DNA of 21,925 nt, from positions 1-21,925 of the forward strand of contig JBCBSS010000140.1 in the NCBI GenBank assembly GCA_039819065.1, given 5' to 3'. Source of the DNA: JBCBSS01 sp039819065 (GTDB lineage: Bacteria; Bacteroidota; Bacteroidia; Cytophagales; Cyclobacteriaceae). The notes beneath the pieces are model-generated. The model saw nothing but the letters and a program-made list of their open reading frames with translations. It made no database searches and was not told the DNA's origin. A program made the translations under genes and the position numbers. This document shows, piece after piece, positions 7,760-15,361 of the stretch (the stretch's first letter is position 1; every line of letters begins with the position of its first letter).

Positions 7760-8755
7760 TCAACACCCCGGACCTGCTATGTGAATAGTTTTTTGCTGGT
7801 CAACGGTGTATTTGGCATCTAGTGAAGTACAGATCATATTCAGTATGGCAGGAAGGGCGCTTTCCTCGAACCTGCCTTTGATGAGACACCGACTTACGCC
7901 CTCCTCTAATATGATTTTTACATTGAATTTGCGCTCCAATATCGTTTTGACTTCTTCTAAAGTGATATTGTCAAAGATCAATATACCCTTGCGCCAAGCG
8001 GTGTCATTCGATATGTCCTCCACCATTTCTTTGCTGAGCCTGTTAGTTACTTTGTCATATCTGCCTCGTTCACCGGGAGACAGATGAATGGCTTTTGACA
8101 TTTCATCCTGCGCATAAATTTTAACACTTCCTTCCAATACACTCACATGGTGAATTTTCTCTGTAGGGTAAGCCTTTACGTTAAAACTTGTACCCAAAAC
8201 CTGGGTATACAGGCTGTCAGTCTTAATGATAAAGGGAATTTGCTCATTGCGGGATACGTCAAAAAATGCCTCACCTGATAAGTCCACAAGACGAGCTTGC
8301 TTACCAAAATCAGTCTTATATCGGAGGTGACTCCCCGCATTAAGCCATACCTTAGTCCCATCTGACATGATCAACTCCTTATATTGACCTCTGTCTGCCG
8401 TTACTTCTATCGTTTTTATTTTGACAGAAAGTGATGACCAAATCAGGAAACCTATGGAGACCAAAAGCAGCAACGCAGCTACTAAACGGTATGCTATTCT
8501 ATTAGTATTACGCGTTTCAATTTCGTAAATAGGGGTGGATTCACTTTTGTCAATAGCACTTCTTATTCTTCCAGCTACATCGCTATGGTCCAATACAGAG
8601 CTAGGTTTAGTGTTCCAAGCCTCGATGGTTTTATCAAAATAGTGACGATACTTTTCGTCCGCTTCAAGGTATTGAGTGAGCCGCTCATTTTGTTCTAAAG
8701 ATGCCTCTTTGGATAAATAGAGTGACAGTAATGTCCAGAATTCTTCTTCTTGCAT
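7760..8755 (-). CDS. FecR family anti-sigma factor
   Basis: This 331-residue protein has an N-terminal cytoplasmic region (1-85; binds the sigma factor in this family), one transmembrane helix (about 87-107; LVAALLLLVSIGFLIW), a periplasmic FecR domain (about 115-215; DGTKVWLNAGSHLRY, VDLSGEAFFDVSRNEQIPF, VLGTSFNVKAY, VSVLEGSVKI), and a C-terminal DUF4974/secretin-like domain (about 257-327; LIFDNITLEEVKTILERKF). This is the usual Bacteroidota architecture. It holds the sigma factor inactive until the receptor's STN domain signals ligand binding. It follows the sigma gene by 95 bp and ends just before the receptor region (TGA, TA, ATG), suggesting coupled expression. Assignment is secure; the partner pairing is inferred from position. 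Confidence 0.93.
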   Translation of the reverse strand: MQEEEFWTLLSLYLSKEASLEQNERLTQYLEADEKYRHYFDKTIEAWNTKPSSVLDHSDVAGRIRSAIDKSESTPIYEIETRNTNRIAYRLVAALLLLVSIGFLIWSSLSVKIKTIEVTADRGQYKELIMSDGTKVWLNAGSHLRYKTDFGKQARLVDLSGEAFFDVSRNEQIPFIIKTDSLYTQVLGTSFNVKAYPTEKIHHVSVLEGSVKIYAQDEMSKAIHLSPGERGRYDKVTNRLSKEMVEDISNDTAWRKGILIFDNITLEEVKTILERKFNVKIILEEGVSRCLIKGRFEESALPAILNMICTSLDAKYTVDQQKTIHIAGPGC

Positions 8756-8850
8756 GATTCGACTTTGTTACTATGCAGACAATGTCATCAGCAAAAAGCT
8801 ACTATCGCATTACATTAAGCATTTGTTAAATATCTATGAAGTCAACATGA

Positions 8851-9408
8851 TCAACGATGCTGCCGGTGATCTGGGCAATTGTCATGTAAGAATTTGACGG
8901 CGTTGACCATTTGATTTTGCACGGTATTGATTGAGATATCGAGTAGATCAGCGATTTCCTTGTATTTCAAACCCTCTATTCTATTGAGCCTGAAAATGAG
9001 TTGCCTCTGCTTCGGCATCTTTGCTATAACCCGATCAATTGCTGAAAACGTTTCTTGGGCAATGACTTTACGTTCTATATCACTGGCTGCACAAGGTTGA
9101 TTTTCGTCATCCTTAGACAGGAAGATCGCGCCTTGTTCCTTCTTGAGGATGTTCAAAGCTTTGTATTTGGTCGTTTTAAAAAGATAAGCCTTTACATTAC
9201 TCAGACGCGGTAAAGATTTTCGATGCTCCCAAATTGCAATAAATGTTTCAAAAACGGCTTCATCCGCGAGATCTTTGGATTTCAGGAATTGGAATGAAAA
9301 ATGGTAGAGTGAGGTGTAATGACGTTTCAGTAATTTTTCCAGCGCACTGTCAGAAGAATCTCTGATAGATTCTATCAGATCCACATCTGTATCTTTCACT
9401 GAATTCAT
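8851..9408 (-). CDS. RNA polymerase sigma factor, ECF (sigma-70) family
   Basis: The 185-residue product has a sigma region 2 (about residues 22-90; LKRHYTSLYHFSFQFLKSKD, DEAVFETFIAIWEHR, VKAYLFKTTKYKALNILKK) and a region 4 helix-turn-helix (about 125-175; MPKQRQLIFRLNRIEGLKYK, EIADLLDISINTVQNQM). It belongs to the RpoE-like group that Bacteroidota place next to FecR/TonB-receptor operons. It directs RNA polymerase to the promoter of its receptor operon when the FecR partner releases it. It is the first gene of the minus-strand module. A 7-bp dyad lies about 106-121 bp upstream of its start (9514-9529). Assignment is secure; target promoters cannot be read from one window. Confidence 0.94.
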   Translation of the reverse strand: MNSVKDTDVDLIESIRDSSDSALEKLLKRHYTSLYHFSFQFLKSKDLADEAVFETFIAIWEHRKSLPRLSNVKAYLFKTTKYKALNILKKEQGAIFLSKDDENQPCAASDIERKVIAQETFSAIDRVIAKMPKQRQLIFRLNRIEGLKYKEIADLLDISINTVQNQMVNAVKFLHDNCPDHRQHR

Positions 9409-9821
9409 TTCCCTGGGAGTTGATTTAATGAATTATCTAGGAAGGTAAAAACTATTTTTCCGCACTTAAAAAATGACAGGTTAAGTATTTATTAAATATA
9501 CCTAAGTGGATAGGATGACTTCAGTCATCGGCATGCTTTGATAAATGGTTTCTAAATGTTTGCGATGTAGAACGAAGTGCTGCGGATATCAAAGCTGCCA
9601 CTCTTCCGGATTTGGTTGTTTTTTGACTTCGCTTCGAACCTTGAAACAGTCAATCGGTTTGTTTTTTTATAAGTAGAAAAGATATCAAAATTCTAATGGG
9701 TTACTTTTCTCGATTATAATGACAAATACGAAAAATGTATTTGGCCAAAATGGCTATTTGGATACAGACCTGCTATTGCCGAATTATAGATATACCTTAT
9801 TAAAACCTAATTACTGAATCA
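9409..9821. other. 413-bp divergent intergenic region
   Basis: The stretch separates the sigma factor gene (minus) from the PLP enzyme (plus) and must hold both promoters. It is AT-rich near each start. A perfect dyad, GATGACT-TC-AGTCATC, sits at 9514-9529. No gene or RNA is evident; a 35-codon open frame at 9519-9626 has no start codon. Confidence 0.5.
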
Positions 9822-11114
9822 ATGACCCAGAATAAACAAGATCTCAGGGTATCGCAAATTGAAGAAATTGCTCGTAAGGCAAAGACCTTGAAAGTAGCGC
9901 ATTTGAATGCCGATGACCAATCTTTCAATGGACGCTACCTGATGCTTAATGGAAAGAAAACGATCAATTTTGCTTCTTGCAATTATTTGGGACTGGCTCT
10001 TGATGAAAGGGTCATCGAGGGTGCCAAAGAAGGAGCAGAGCGATATGGGACTTCCTTTCCTACTTCACGCTCTTTTATACAAATGAGTTATTTGGATGAA
10101 TTGGAGCAGGTGCTTGAAGAACTGTTCGGTTATCCATGTTTGGTGAGTACGACTACTTCATTGGGGCATGTTGGTTGGCTCCCTCTTTTAGTTGGCGATA
10201 AAGACGCTGTGTTGCTCGACCATCAAGTACATAACAGCGTGGCCACAGCAGCCCAATTGCTGAAAGCGAAAGGCTGCCCACTGGAAACCATCCGCCACAA
10301 TAATCTCGAAAAGCTCGAAGAACGTGTTATCGCACTTTCAGATCACCATGAACATATCTGGTATTTAGCTGATGGTATTTACTCCATGTATGGCGATCGT
10401 GCTCCGGTAAAGGGTCTGGTGGAATTGTTGGAAAAGCATCCAAAACTCCATGTCTATTTTGACGATGCCCATGGCATGAGCTGGACAGGAGAAAGGGGAG
10501 TAGGGCATGTGCTCGGAGAAGCCGCCCTCCACCCGCGTATGGCATTGATCACCTCATTGGGAAAAAGCTTCGGTTCGCTTGGAGGAGCTATGATCCTGCA
10601 TAGCGAAGAAGAGAAGAACTATGTGAAAGCATGTGCCGGGCCACTCATTTTTTCTAGCCCCTTACCTGCTTCTGTGATCGGGGCTTCGCTCGCTTCGGCC
10701 AGCATACACCTGAGTAATGAGTTACCGGAACTACAAGGCCAACTCAATGACAAAATCAACTACTTCAAAACCATCGCAGGGCAATTGAATTTGCCTATCA
10801 TCGGAGAAGCGAATACACCCATTTTCTTTATACCTGTTGGTAATCCTGATAGCGCTTTTAGCATTGGTAGAAAGTTGATGGATCAGGGTTTTTATCAGAG
10901 CTTATCCGTTTTCCCAAGTGTTCCAATTCAAAATGCCGGGTTAAGATATACCATTACCAATTGGATAGAAAAAGAAGACATTGAGCAAGTGTTGGAAAGG
11001 CTTCACATAGAACGCAAGAGTACTTTCGAAGCTATGTTGCTGTCGGAAGAGAAGGTACTTAGAGCATTCAAGGGAGTTAGGTTTACCCAAAGTCAAGTTG
11101 AGATGGTAGGCTGA
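9822..11114 (+). CDS. alpha-oxoamine synthase-like PLP enzyme (aminotransferase class I/II fold)
   Basis: This 430-residue fold-type I PLP enzyme resembles 8-amino-7-oxononanoate synthase, glycine C-acetyltransferase and serine palmitoyltransferase, which join an amino acid to an acyl-CoA with loss of CO2. Visible motifs are NFASCNYLGLA (49-59), DHQVHNS (133-139, His stacking on the cofactor), DGIYSMYGD (184-192), FDDAHG (213-218, Asp bonding the pyridine nitrogen) and TSLGKSFGSLGG (244-255), where Lys248 should form the PLP Schiff base. It is longer than typical BioF (about 385-395), with about 25 extra residues at the C-terminus. It stands alone without biotin or threonine-catabolism genes. 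In Bacteroidota such orphan members include sphingolipid- and sulfonolipid-forming enzymes, so a lipid role is possible. The exact substrate cannot be assigned. Confidence 0.85.
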   Translation: MTQNKQDLRVSQIEEIARKAKTLKVAHLNADDQSFNGRYLMLNGKKTINFASCNYLGLALDERVIEGAKEGAERYGTSFPTSRSFIQMSYLDELEQVLEELFGYPCLVSTTTSLGHVGWLPLLVGDKDAVLLDHQVHNSVATAAQLLKAKGCPLETIRHNNLEKLEERVIALSDHHEHIWYLADGIYSMYGDRAPVKGLVELLEKHPKLHVYFDDAHGMSWTGERGVGHVLGEAALHPRMALITSLGKSFGSLGGAMILHSEEEKNYVKACAGPLIFSSPLPASVIGASLASASIHLSNELPELQGQLNDKINYFKTIAGQLNLPIIGEANTPIFFIPVGNPDSAFSIGRKLMDQGFYQSLSVFPSVPIQNAGLRYTITNWIEKEDIEQVLERLHIERKSTFEAMLLSEEKVLRAFKGVRFTQSQVEMVG

Positions 11115-11313
11115 TAAAAACCGAAATCAATAGTACCTTTTGGTAGAAAGGTGTACATAAGAAATAGTATTATCTATAGCAGAGCACTTATTCCTGTATG
11201 TTCTTGCCATCCTTCTTAACCGAAATGGTGCTGCTGTCATAAAAACCAACTCTGAGACGTATCAACACCTTAGCAAAGCTATAACTGTCTGTAGAGATGC
11301 ATGTGCCTCAAAA

Positions 11314-11724
11314 TCATACTGCTGATGACTTTTTCTTCACCAGCCGGTTGAGACTGTAAATAGCGAATAAATTAGGAATGATGAACATGAGAAACGACTG
11401 GATCACACCACTAGCATCCTGGATAATTCCCGCCTGTAATCCTGAATAGAGATCAAGTAAATCCATGGTAAGGCGAATCAGCAATGCGGTTATTATAGCA
11501 TGGTAAGTTCTAAAGACCCAGATGCCCACTATCATACCAACAGCGATAGCCACATATCGTGCAGCAGAATTGAGCATGATAAACTGACTGGCCCCGCCCG
11601 TATCGATACCGAAAGCTTCCATCATGCCCTGCCCGTCAGCAATATTCCAAATGCTGAATGCGAGCGTCCATAGTGTGAGATAGGCTGGTGCTATGTACCA
11701 CCACTTTTTTAAATTGAGTTTCAT
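11314..11724 (-). CDS. small four-helix integral membrane protein
   Basis: From ATG 11724 the product is 136 residues with four hydrophobic segments (about 8-26, 45-70, 74-92 and 103-125) and a basic C-terminus (RLVKKKSSAV). A longer frame from TTG 11760 adds 12 residues that look non-native. The layout resembles small DoxX- or DUF4267-like membrane proteins of unknown function, but I do not see a decisive motif. It is the last of three minus-strand genes starting at 13273, 65 bp after the secreted-protein gene, and is probably co-expressed with them under the HxlR-linked promoter. Confidence 0.7.
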   Translation of the reverse strand: MKLNLKKWWYIAPAYLTLWTLAFSIWNIADGQGMMEAFGIDTGGASQFIMLNSAARYVAIAVGMIVGIWVFRTYHAIITALLIRLTMDLLDLYSGLQAGIIQDASGVIQSFLMFIIPNLFAIYSLNRLVKKKSSAV

Positions 11725-11789
11725 TTCATGAAGGTTTTTGGAGGACACGAAAATGATCAAGTGCCCGGTGAAGGTTTGTTTTTTACGGC

Positions 11790-12464
11790 TTAATACTTTT
11801 TAGCCAAAGGGATTTGCAGTTGGTGAGGTCGGTTTTCAGGCTTATCGAACGGTGTTCCATCGACATGCTTTGCCCCCATAAACAGCATGCCGTTCCTGAA
11901 GTAGATCAAATCGTAATCGGACACCACCTGCCCTTCTACTATGTTGAACATCGGGAATGCTTTCTGAAGAATATCCTGCTTTTTGTTGGTGGCAAATGAC
12001 GGCATACCGGGAGGTAGCGCTTGATTGAGCATGGCTGCTGCCTGATCATTCAAAGGCGTTACGCCGAAGCCTTCATCCAGCACATAGTCTACTTGCCATG
12101 CCCCTTTAGCGATGGGATGTTCACCTCCCCAGCTAAGCCTTCCTTTGAACTCGAATTGCATCAGGGGAAGCTTACCATAGTTATCAGCAAATAGTGTTAT
12201 GGTGCCTATGAACTTATCTCCTGCCATGTATTTGAAGTTCCTCTTCAAATAAGTAGGAAGGATTTTGCCTGATCCGGTGCGGTCTTCGGTTGGTCTGAGT
12301 TCGATAGAAATGCTTTCCCACTCCCCTAAAGCATATTGCTTTACCTCTGCTAGTGTTATTGGCTTTTTAAGCATGTGAAATGCTTTCTTGCGATCTTGTG
12401 CCTGGGTAGTTAGTGAAAAAACTGAGATCGCTAATATCAAAATTGACTTGAATGTATGTGTCAT
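11790..12464 (-). CDS. secreted hypothetical protein
   Basis: The product is 224 residues with a Sec signal peptide (hydrophobic segment SILILAISVFSLTTQAQ, cleavage after about residue 22). The mature protein is a mainly beta domain with strands such as EWESISIELRP, FIGTITLFADNYG and LMQFEFKGRLSWGGE, reminiscent of calycin- or lipocalin-like folds, and a conserved-looking end GMLFMGAKHVDGTPF. I do not recognise the family. It lies 29 bp after the tandem SnoaL-like gene and before the small membrane protein, on the same strand, so the three likely form an operon. Location is periplasmic or outer-membrane-associated by inference. Confidence 0.72.
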   Translation of the reverse strand: MTHTFKSILILAISVFSLTTQAQDRKKAFHMLKKPITLAEVKQYALGEWESISIELRPTEDRTGSGKILPTYLKRNFKYMAGDKFIGTITLFADNYGKLPLMQFEFKGRLSWGGEHPIAKGAWQVDYVLDEGFGVTPLNDQAAAMLNQALPPGMPSFATNKKQDILQKAFPMFNIVEGQVVSDYDLIYFRNGMLFMGAKHVDGTPFDKPENRPHQLQIPLAKKY

Positions 12465-12493
12465 CTTATTAGGTATTATGGTATAGGCTTAAA

Positions 12494-13273
12494 TTAAAAG
12501 TGAGGGTGTTCGTTAGCTACCTCTTCCAGTGGTGTGATAGGCTGTTCTACACTCCAGTGCTCTGCTATTTTTCCATGCTCTAATCTGAACCAATCAAAAA
12601 CGACACGTTCATTCTCTCCGAAGTAATGCGAATGGGCCATTACCAAATCCCCTGAAGCCAGCAGCAACTTGTTGTCATGAAGCATTTTGCCGTCATTTTG
12701 GCTTTTCAAGAAATTCTCTATCACTTCATATCCCTTCAACTCACCCGCACTTTCATGATGGTATGTATAAGCGTCACTCACCAATGCTTTGATTTGATCG
12801 ATACGGCCTCTGTTCAGCACATGATCTAGGAACCTTTTGACCGTCGCTTTATTGGCTTTTCTGGTTTCGTCGCTTACTTCAAGCTCGCCATTCCCTGCAC
12901 CGGCTACCGCTTTTTCGAGCAACTCCTGCGGTAAGGGCGCCAGTCCATCCCAATGCTCTTGTATTTTACCATGCTCTATTCTCCACGCATCCACACAAAG
13001 CAAAGGGTGATCGCCCAATGGGTTGGGTGCGGTATAATAGCCATGATAGGCCATAATGTCATTATCAACTACCCAGCGGATGGGCTTGTAGCCAAATCCA
13101 AATGCCAGCATCTCTTTGATGTGCGCGATGCCATCTTGCGCCCAGGGATTGTGCTGAATAAAATCTTCAGCGAATGATGCTTCTACTTTTGCCTCGTCTT
13201 TGGTTTCCAGAATGGCCGCCATGCCGTTCCATACCAGTTGAATGTTGTTTTTTTCTGTTGTTGAAAGTGCCAT
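12494..13273 (-). CDS. tandem SnoaL/NTF2-like domain protein
   Basis: This 259-residue cytoplasmic protein is an internal duplication of an NTF2-like cone-shaped fold. Copy one spans about residues 8-118 and copy two about 138-245. Both end in the same signature: DAWRIEHGKIQEHWDGL in the first and DWFRLEHGKIAEHWSVEQ in the second. Each also has a central His-containing strand (FIQHNPWAQDG; YTYHHESAG) lining the presumed pocket. Family members include polyketide cyclases, epoxide hydrolases and many small-molecule binding proteins whose chemistry is not predictable from sequence. It is the first gene of the minus-strand set and is divergent from the HxlR regulator with 126 bp between starts. 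Repression by HxlR and response to a small toxic or aromatic molecule is an inference from context. Confidence 0.85.
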   Translation of the reverse strand: MALSTTEKNNIQLVWNGMAAILETKDEAKVEASFAEDFIQHNPWAQDGIAHIKEMLAFGFGYKPIRWVVDNDIMAYHGYYTAPNPLGDHPLLCVDAWRIEHGKIQEHWDGLAPLPQELLEKAVAGAGNGELEVSDETRKANKATVKRFLDHVLNRGRIDQIKALVSDAYTYHHESAGELKGYEVIENFLKSQNDGKMLHDNKLLLASGDLVMAHSHYFGENERVVFDWFRLEHGKIAEHWSVEQPITPLEEVANEHPHF

Positions 13274-13336
13274 TGATAAAAAAGTTTGACTTGATTAACT
13301 ACATCAAAATTTCTTTCTTTGTTTGATTAAGTCAAG

Positions 13337-13375
13337 TAGTCATAATTAAGTGTTATAGTCATAAAAAAATGACTA
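13337..13375. promoter_or_regulatory. probable HxlR operator
   Basis: TAGTCAT (13356-13362) and its exact inverse ATGACTA (13369-13375) are separated by six A residues, and a third half-site TAGTCAT lies at 13337-13343, 19 bp from the second. The dyad ends 24 bp before the HxlR ATG. Elsewhere in the same gap TTGATTAA occurs twice (13291-13298, 13323-13330) and TTGACTT (13286-13292) is inverted as AAGTCAA (13329-13335). HxlR proteins bind such dyads as winged-helix dimers. Confidence 0.6.
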
Positions 13376-13399
13376 ATGCTGATAATGAGTTAGTTACAA

Positions 13400-13738
13400 A
13401 TGGAGGATAGAAAGAAAAAAATTGGTAACTCCGATTGTCCCGTTACTTTTTGTATGAAGATGATCGGTGGTAAATGGAAACCGATTATTATTTACCTGAT
13501 CAGAAAAGGAGCTAATCGCTTTGGGGTTTTAGAGCGAGGCGTTGATGGCATTACAAAACAGATGCTGACCAAACAGCTAAGGGAAATGGAAGCAGATGGC
13601 ATACTGGAGCGAAAGATTTATCCCGAGATTCCGCCGAGGGTAGAGTACTTTTTTACCGAGTTTGGAGAAAGCCTTTTTCCAGTGATTGATGCCATGAGTG
13701 AATGGGGACTTCAGCATATGGAAGCTGAAGAATGCTAG
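13400..13738 (+). CDS. HxlR family transcriptional regulator
   Basis: This 112-residue winged-helix protein has the full family signature: an N-terminal Cys-Pro (13-14), MIGGKWKPIIIYLI (21-34), FGVLERGVDGITKQMLTKQL (41-60, recognition helix region), a wing (LERKIYPEIPPRVEYFFTEFG, around 69-89) and a C-terminal dimerisation helix (LFPVIDAMSEWGLQHM). HxlR proteins act as dimeric repressors or activators, often sensing electrophiles, oxidants or aldehydes through the N-terminal Cys; Cys13 and Cys18 are both present here. It is divergent from the SnoaL/secreted/membrane gene set, with dyads in the shared gap, so autoregulation and control of that set is likely. The effector is unknown. Confidence 0.93.
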   Translation: MEDRKKKIGNSDCPVTFCMKMIGGKWKPIIIYLIRKGANRFGVLERGVDGITKQMLTKQLREMEADGILERKIYPEIPPRVEYFFTEFGESLFPVIDAMSEWGLQHMEAEEC

Positions 13739-13763
13739 ATGATAAGCGTTTAAGAAAGGCTAT

Positions 13764-14963
13764 CTAAGCTTCCTTTAACGCTTGCTGAAAATCCTCAATG
13801 ATATCTTCAATGTTCTCTATGCCTACCGAGCAGCGGATCAATCCTTCAGGAATCCCTAGTTGAGCTCTTTCCTCTTCTGTATTTTCTACATGACTAGTAA
13901 CTTTTGGAGGCCCCACAATGGTTTCCAAACCACCCAAGTGAGCTGCCATGTGGGCCAACTTTAGCTGAGGTAATATGGCCTTGACCTTTTCAAATCCACC
14001 TTTGAGAGAGAATGACAATACACCACCAAATCCGTGCATTTGTTGTTTAGCAATTTCGTGACTGGAGTGAGAAGCTAAACCGGGATAATGTACCTGTTCT
14101 ATTTGCGGTTGCTCTTGAAGGAACTGAGCCAACTTGAGTGCATTATCATTCTGTCTTTCTATTCTTAACTCAAGCGTTTTTAAGCCTTTGATCAATTGAT
14201 AAGCAGAATTGGCATCCAAAGTAGCACCATTGATCTCCCTGAAGTGGAATATCCTTTTGATTAAATCAGCCTTGCCGCAAACAACACCGCCCATAGCATC
14301 CGAATGGCCGCCCAAAAACTTGGTAGCGCTATGCAAGACCAAATCGGCCCCTAATGCAAGGGGACTTTGGTTAATCGGTGTGGCAAAAGTGTTGTCAACC
14401 ACTACAATGGCACCCACTCGGTGAGCAGCGTCTATTAGCCTTTTCAAATCGACCACTTTAACGGTAGGGTTGGTCGGCGTTTCCAGGTAGACCAAACGAC
14501 AACCTTTTCCAATCTCTCCTTCCAATGCCTCATGATTGGTTGTATCACAAAGTGTGACGTCCACATGGAAGCGCGGTAAGTCATCCAGGAAGATTTTGCT
14601 CGTACCGCCATAAGTATCCTTAATGGAAACTACCCTTTCATTTGGAGATAGCAATGCGAACAAGGTGTTACTAATGGCAGCCATGCCTGTAGAAAAACTG
14701 GTAGCCGCTTCCGCATTTTCCAGGATACGCATTTTTTCCTCAAACAGGGCCACTGTAGGATTGGTATTGCGGCTATAGATGTGTCCTTCGCGCTGGCCTA
14801 GCGCCACTTCATACCATTGATCAATATCATTGTAGGCATAAGTAACACCATGTACTACAGGCATTTGGGTCACACCTTCAAAAGTAGGTTTTAATTCACC
14901 GCCCCAAACGGATTTAGTACCAAGTCTTTTGTTGCGTAGTGGTTCTTCTTTTTCTACTGACAT
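13764..14963 (-). CDS. Cys/Met metabolism PLP enzyme (cystathionine gamma-synthase/lyase family)
   Basis: The 399-residue protein is a full-length trans-sulfuration enzyme. Signatures are YSRNTNPTVALFEEK (63-77; Tyr63 and Arg65 contact the neighbouring subunit's cofactor phosphate), SFSTGMAAI (89-97), KDTYGGTSKIF (115-125; Tyr118 stacks on PLP), ETPTNPT (161-167), VVDNTFATP (188-196; Asp190 bonds the pyridine nitrogen) and HSATKFLGGHSDAMGG (211-226), with Lys215 as the PLP lysine. The C-terminus has IRCSVGIENIED-type residues binding the substrate carboxylate. The family includes cystathionine gamma-synthase, gamma-lyase, methionine gamma-lyase and O-acyl homoserine sulfhydrylases; sequence alone does not separate these with confidence. 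It lies alone, convergent with the HxlR gene 25 bp away. Confidence 0.92.
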   Translation of the reverse strand: MSVEKEEPLRNKRLGTKSVWGGELKPTFEGVTQMPVVHGVTYAYNDIDQWYEVALGQREGHIYSRNTNPTVALFEEKMRILENAEAATSFSTGMAAISNTLFALLSPNERVVSIKDTYGGTSKIFLDDLPRFHVDVTLCDTTNHEALEGEIGKGCRLVYLETPTNPTVKVVDLKRLIDAAHRVGAIVVVDNTFATPINQSPLALGADLVLHSATKFLGGHSDAMGGVVCGKADLIKRIFHFREINGATLDANSAYQLIKGLKTLELRIERQNDNALKLAQFLQEQPQIEQVHYPGLASHSSHEIAKQQMHGFGGVLSFSLKGGFEKVKAILPQLKLAHMAAHLGGLETIVGPPKVTSHVENTEEERAQLGIPEGLIRCSVGIENIEDIIEDFQQALKEA

Positions 14964-15118
14964 GAGCTTAGGAATAAATGGTATAGTCGCTTTGATTGAG
15001 GTTGACTAAAATAGAACAACTGCTACGGTTTGTGTAACCGTTAGTCAAATTCTTGTATTGACTAGAGCTATCTCTCCTCGGCCTGGTCATAGCCGTACAT
15101 GCTGTCTCTAAAGCTGTC

Positions 15119-15211
15119 TTTCCGATCCCGACGCGTCAGGAGAGAAATCTTACTCGATTTAAAGTGTTGATTTTCAAGGGAGTAAGATTTCTCACTCCAT
15201 TCGAAATGACA
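15119..15211. repeat. palindromic dispersed-repeat (REP-like) element
   Basis: GAGAAATCTTACTC (15142-15155) and GAGTAAGATTTCTC (15180-15193) are perfect 14-bp inverted arms around a 24-nt spacer. The flanks CGATCCCGACGCGTCAGGAG on the left and CACTCCATTCGAAATGAC on the right match the style of intergenic palindromes found in many copies in Cytophagales and related genomes. The inverted repeat is seen directly; the multi-copy nature is from general knowledge and could not be tested here. The outer limits are approximate. Confidence 0.65.
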
Positions 15212-15269
15212 TTAAAATCGATTTTTGGGCACCCTCTGATCTCGTCGTAGCTTCCACTACGATCCCCAT

Positions 15270-15293
15270 AAGAGCGCAATACTTTGCGCTCTT
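15270..15293. repeat. 10-bp hairpin
   Basis: AAGAGCGCAA (15270-15279) pairs exactly with TTGCGCTCTT (15284-15293) around the tetraloop TACT. It has no T run on either side long enough for an intrinsic terminator. Confidence 0.5.
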
Positions 15294-15329
15294 TGATCTT
15301 CAATAGTATATCTCCTTTAACTGGTTTAA

Positions 15330-15361
15330 GGTCTTAGGGCCGCTGCGCTTAACCTAAGACC
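15330..15361. repeat. 9-bp inverted repeat upstream of TerC gene
   Basis: GGTCTTAGG (15330-15338) pairs with CCTAAGACC (15353-15361). A competing pairing exists between GGTTTAAG (15323-15330) and CTTAACC (15348-15354), so two exclusive folds are possible in the leader of the downstream gene. Confidence 0.45.

Noticed and set aside
9519..9626. Plus-strand open segment of 35 codons between the sigma factor and the PLP enzyme
   Set aside because: It has no start codon and opens straight after an in-frame stop; likely chance, though a gene remnant is possible.
11133..11156. Hairpin after the PLP enzyme gene (CCTTT with AAAGG)
   Set aside because: Only five base pairs, no T run; too weak to call a terminator.
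11188..11307. Minus-strand open segment of 39 codons reading protein-like residues (ending VKKDGKNIQE then stop)
   Set aside because: No ATG, only a GTG/TTG inside, preceded in frame by a stop, and no family recognised. It may be a decayed gene end but cannot be told from chance.
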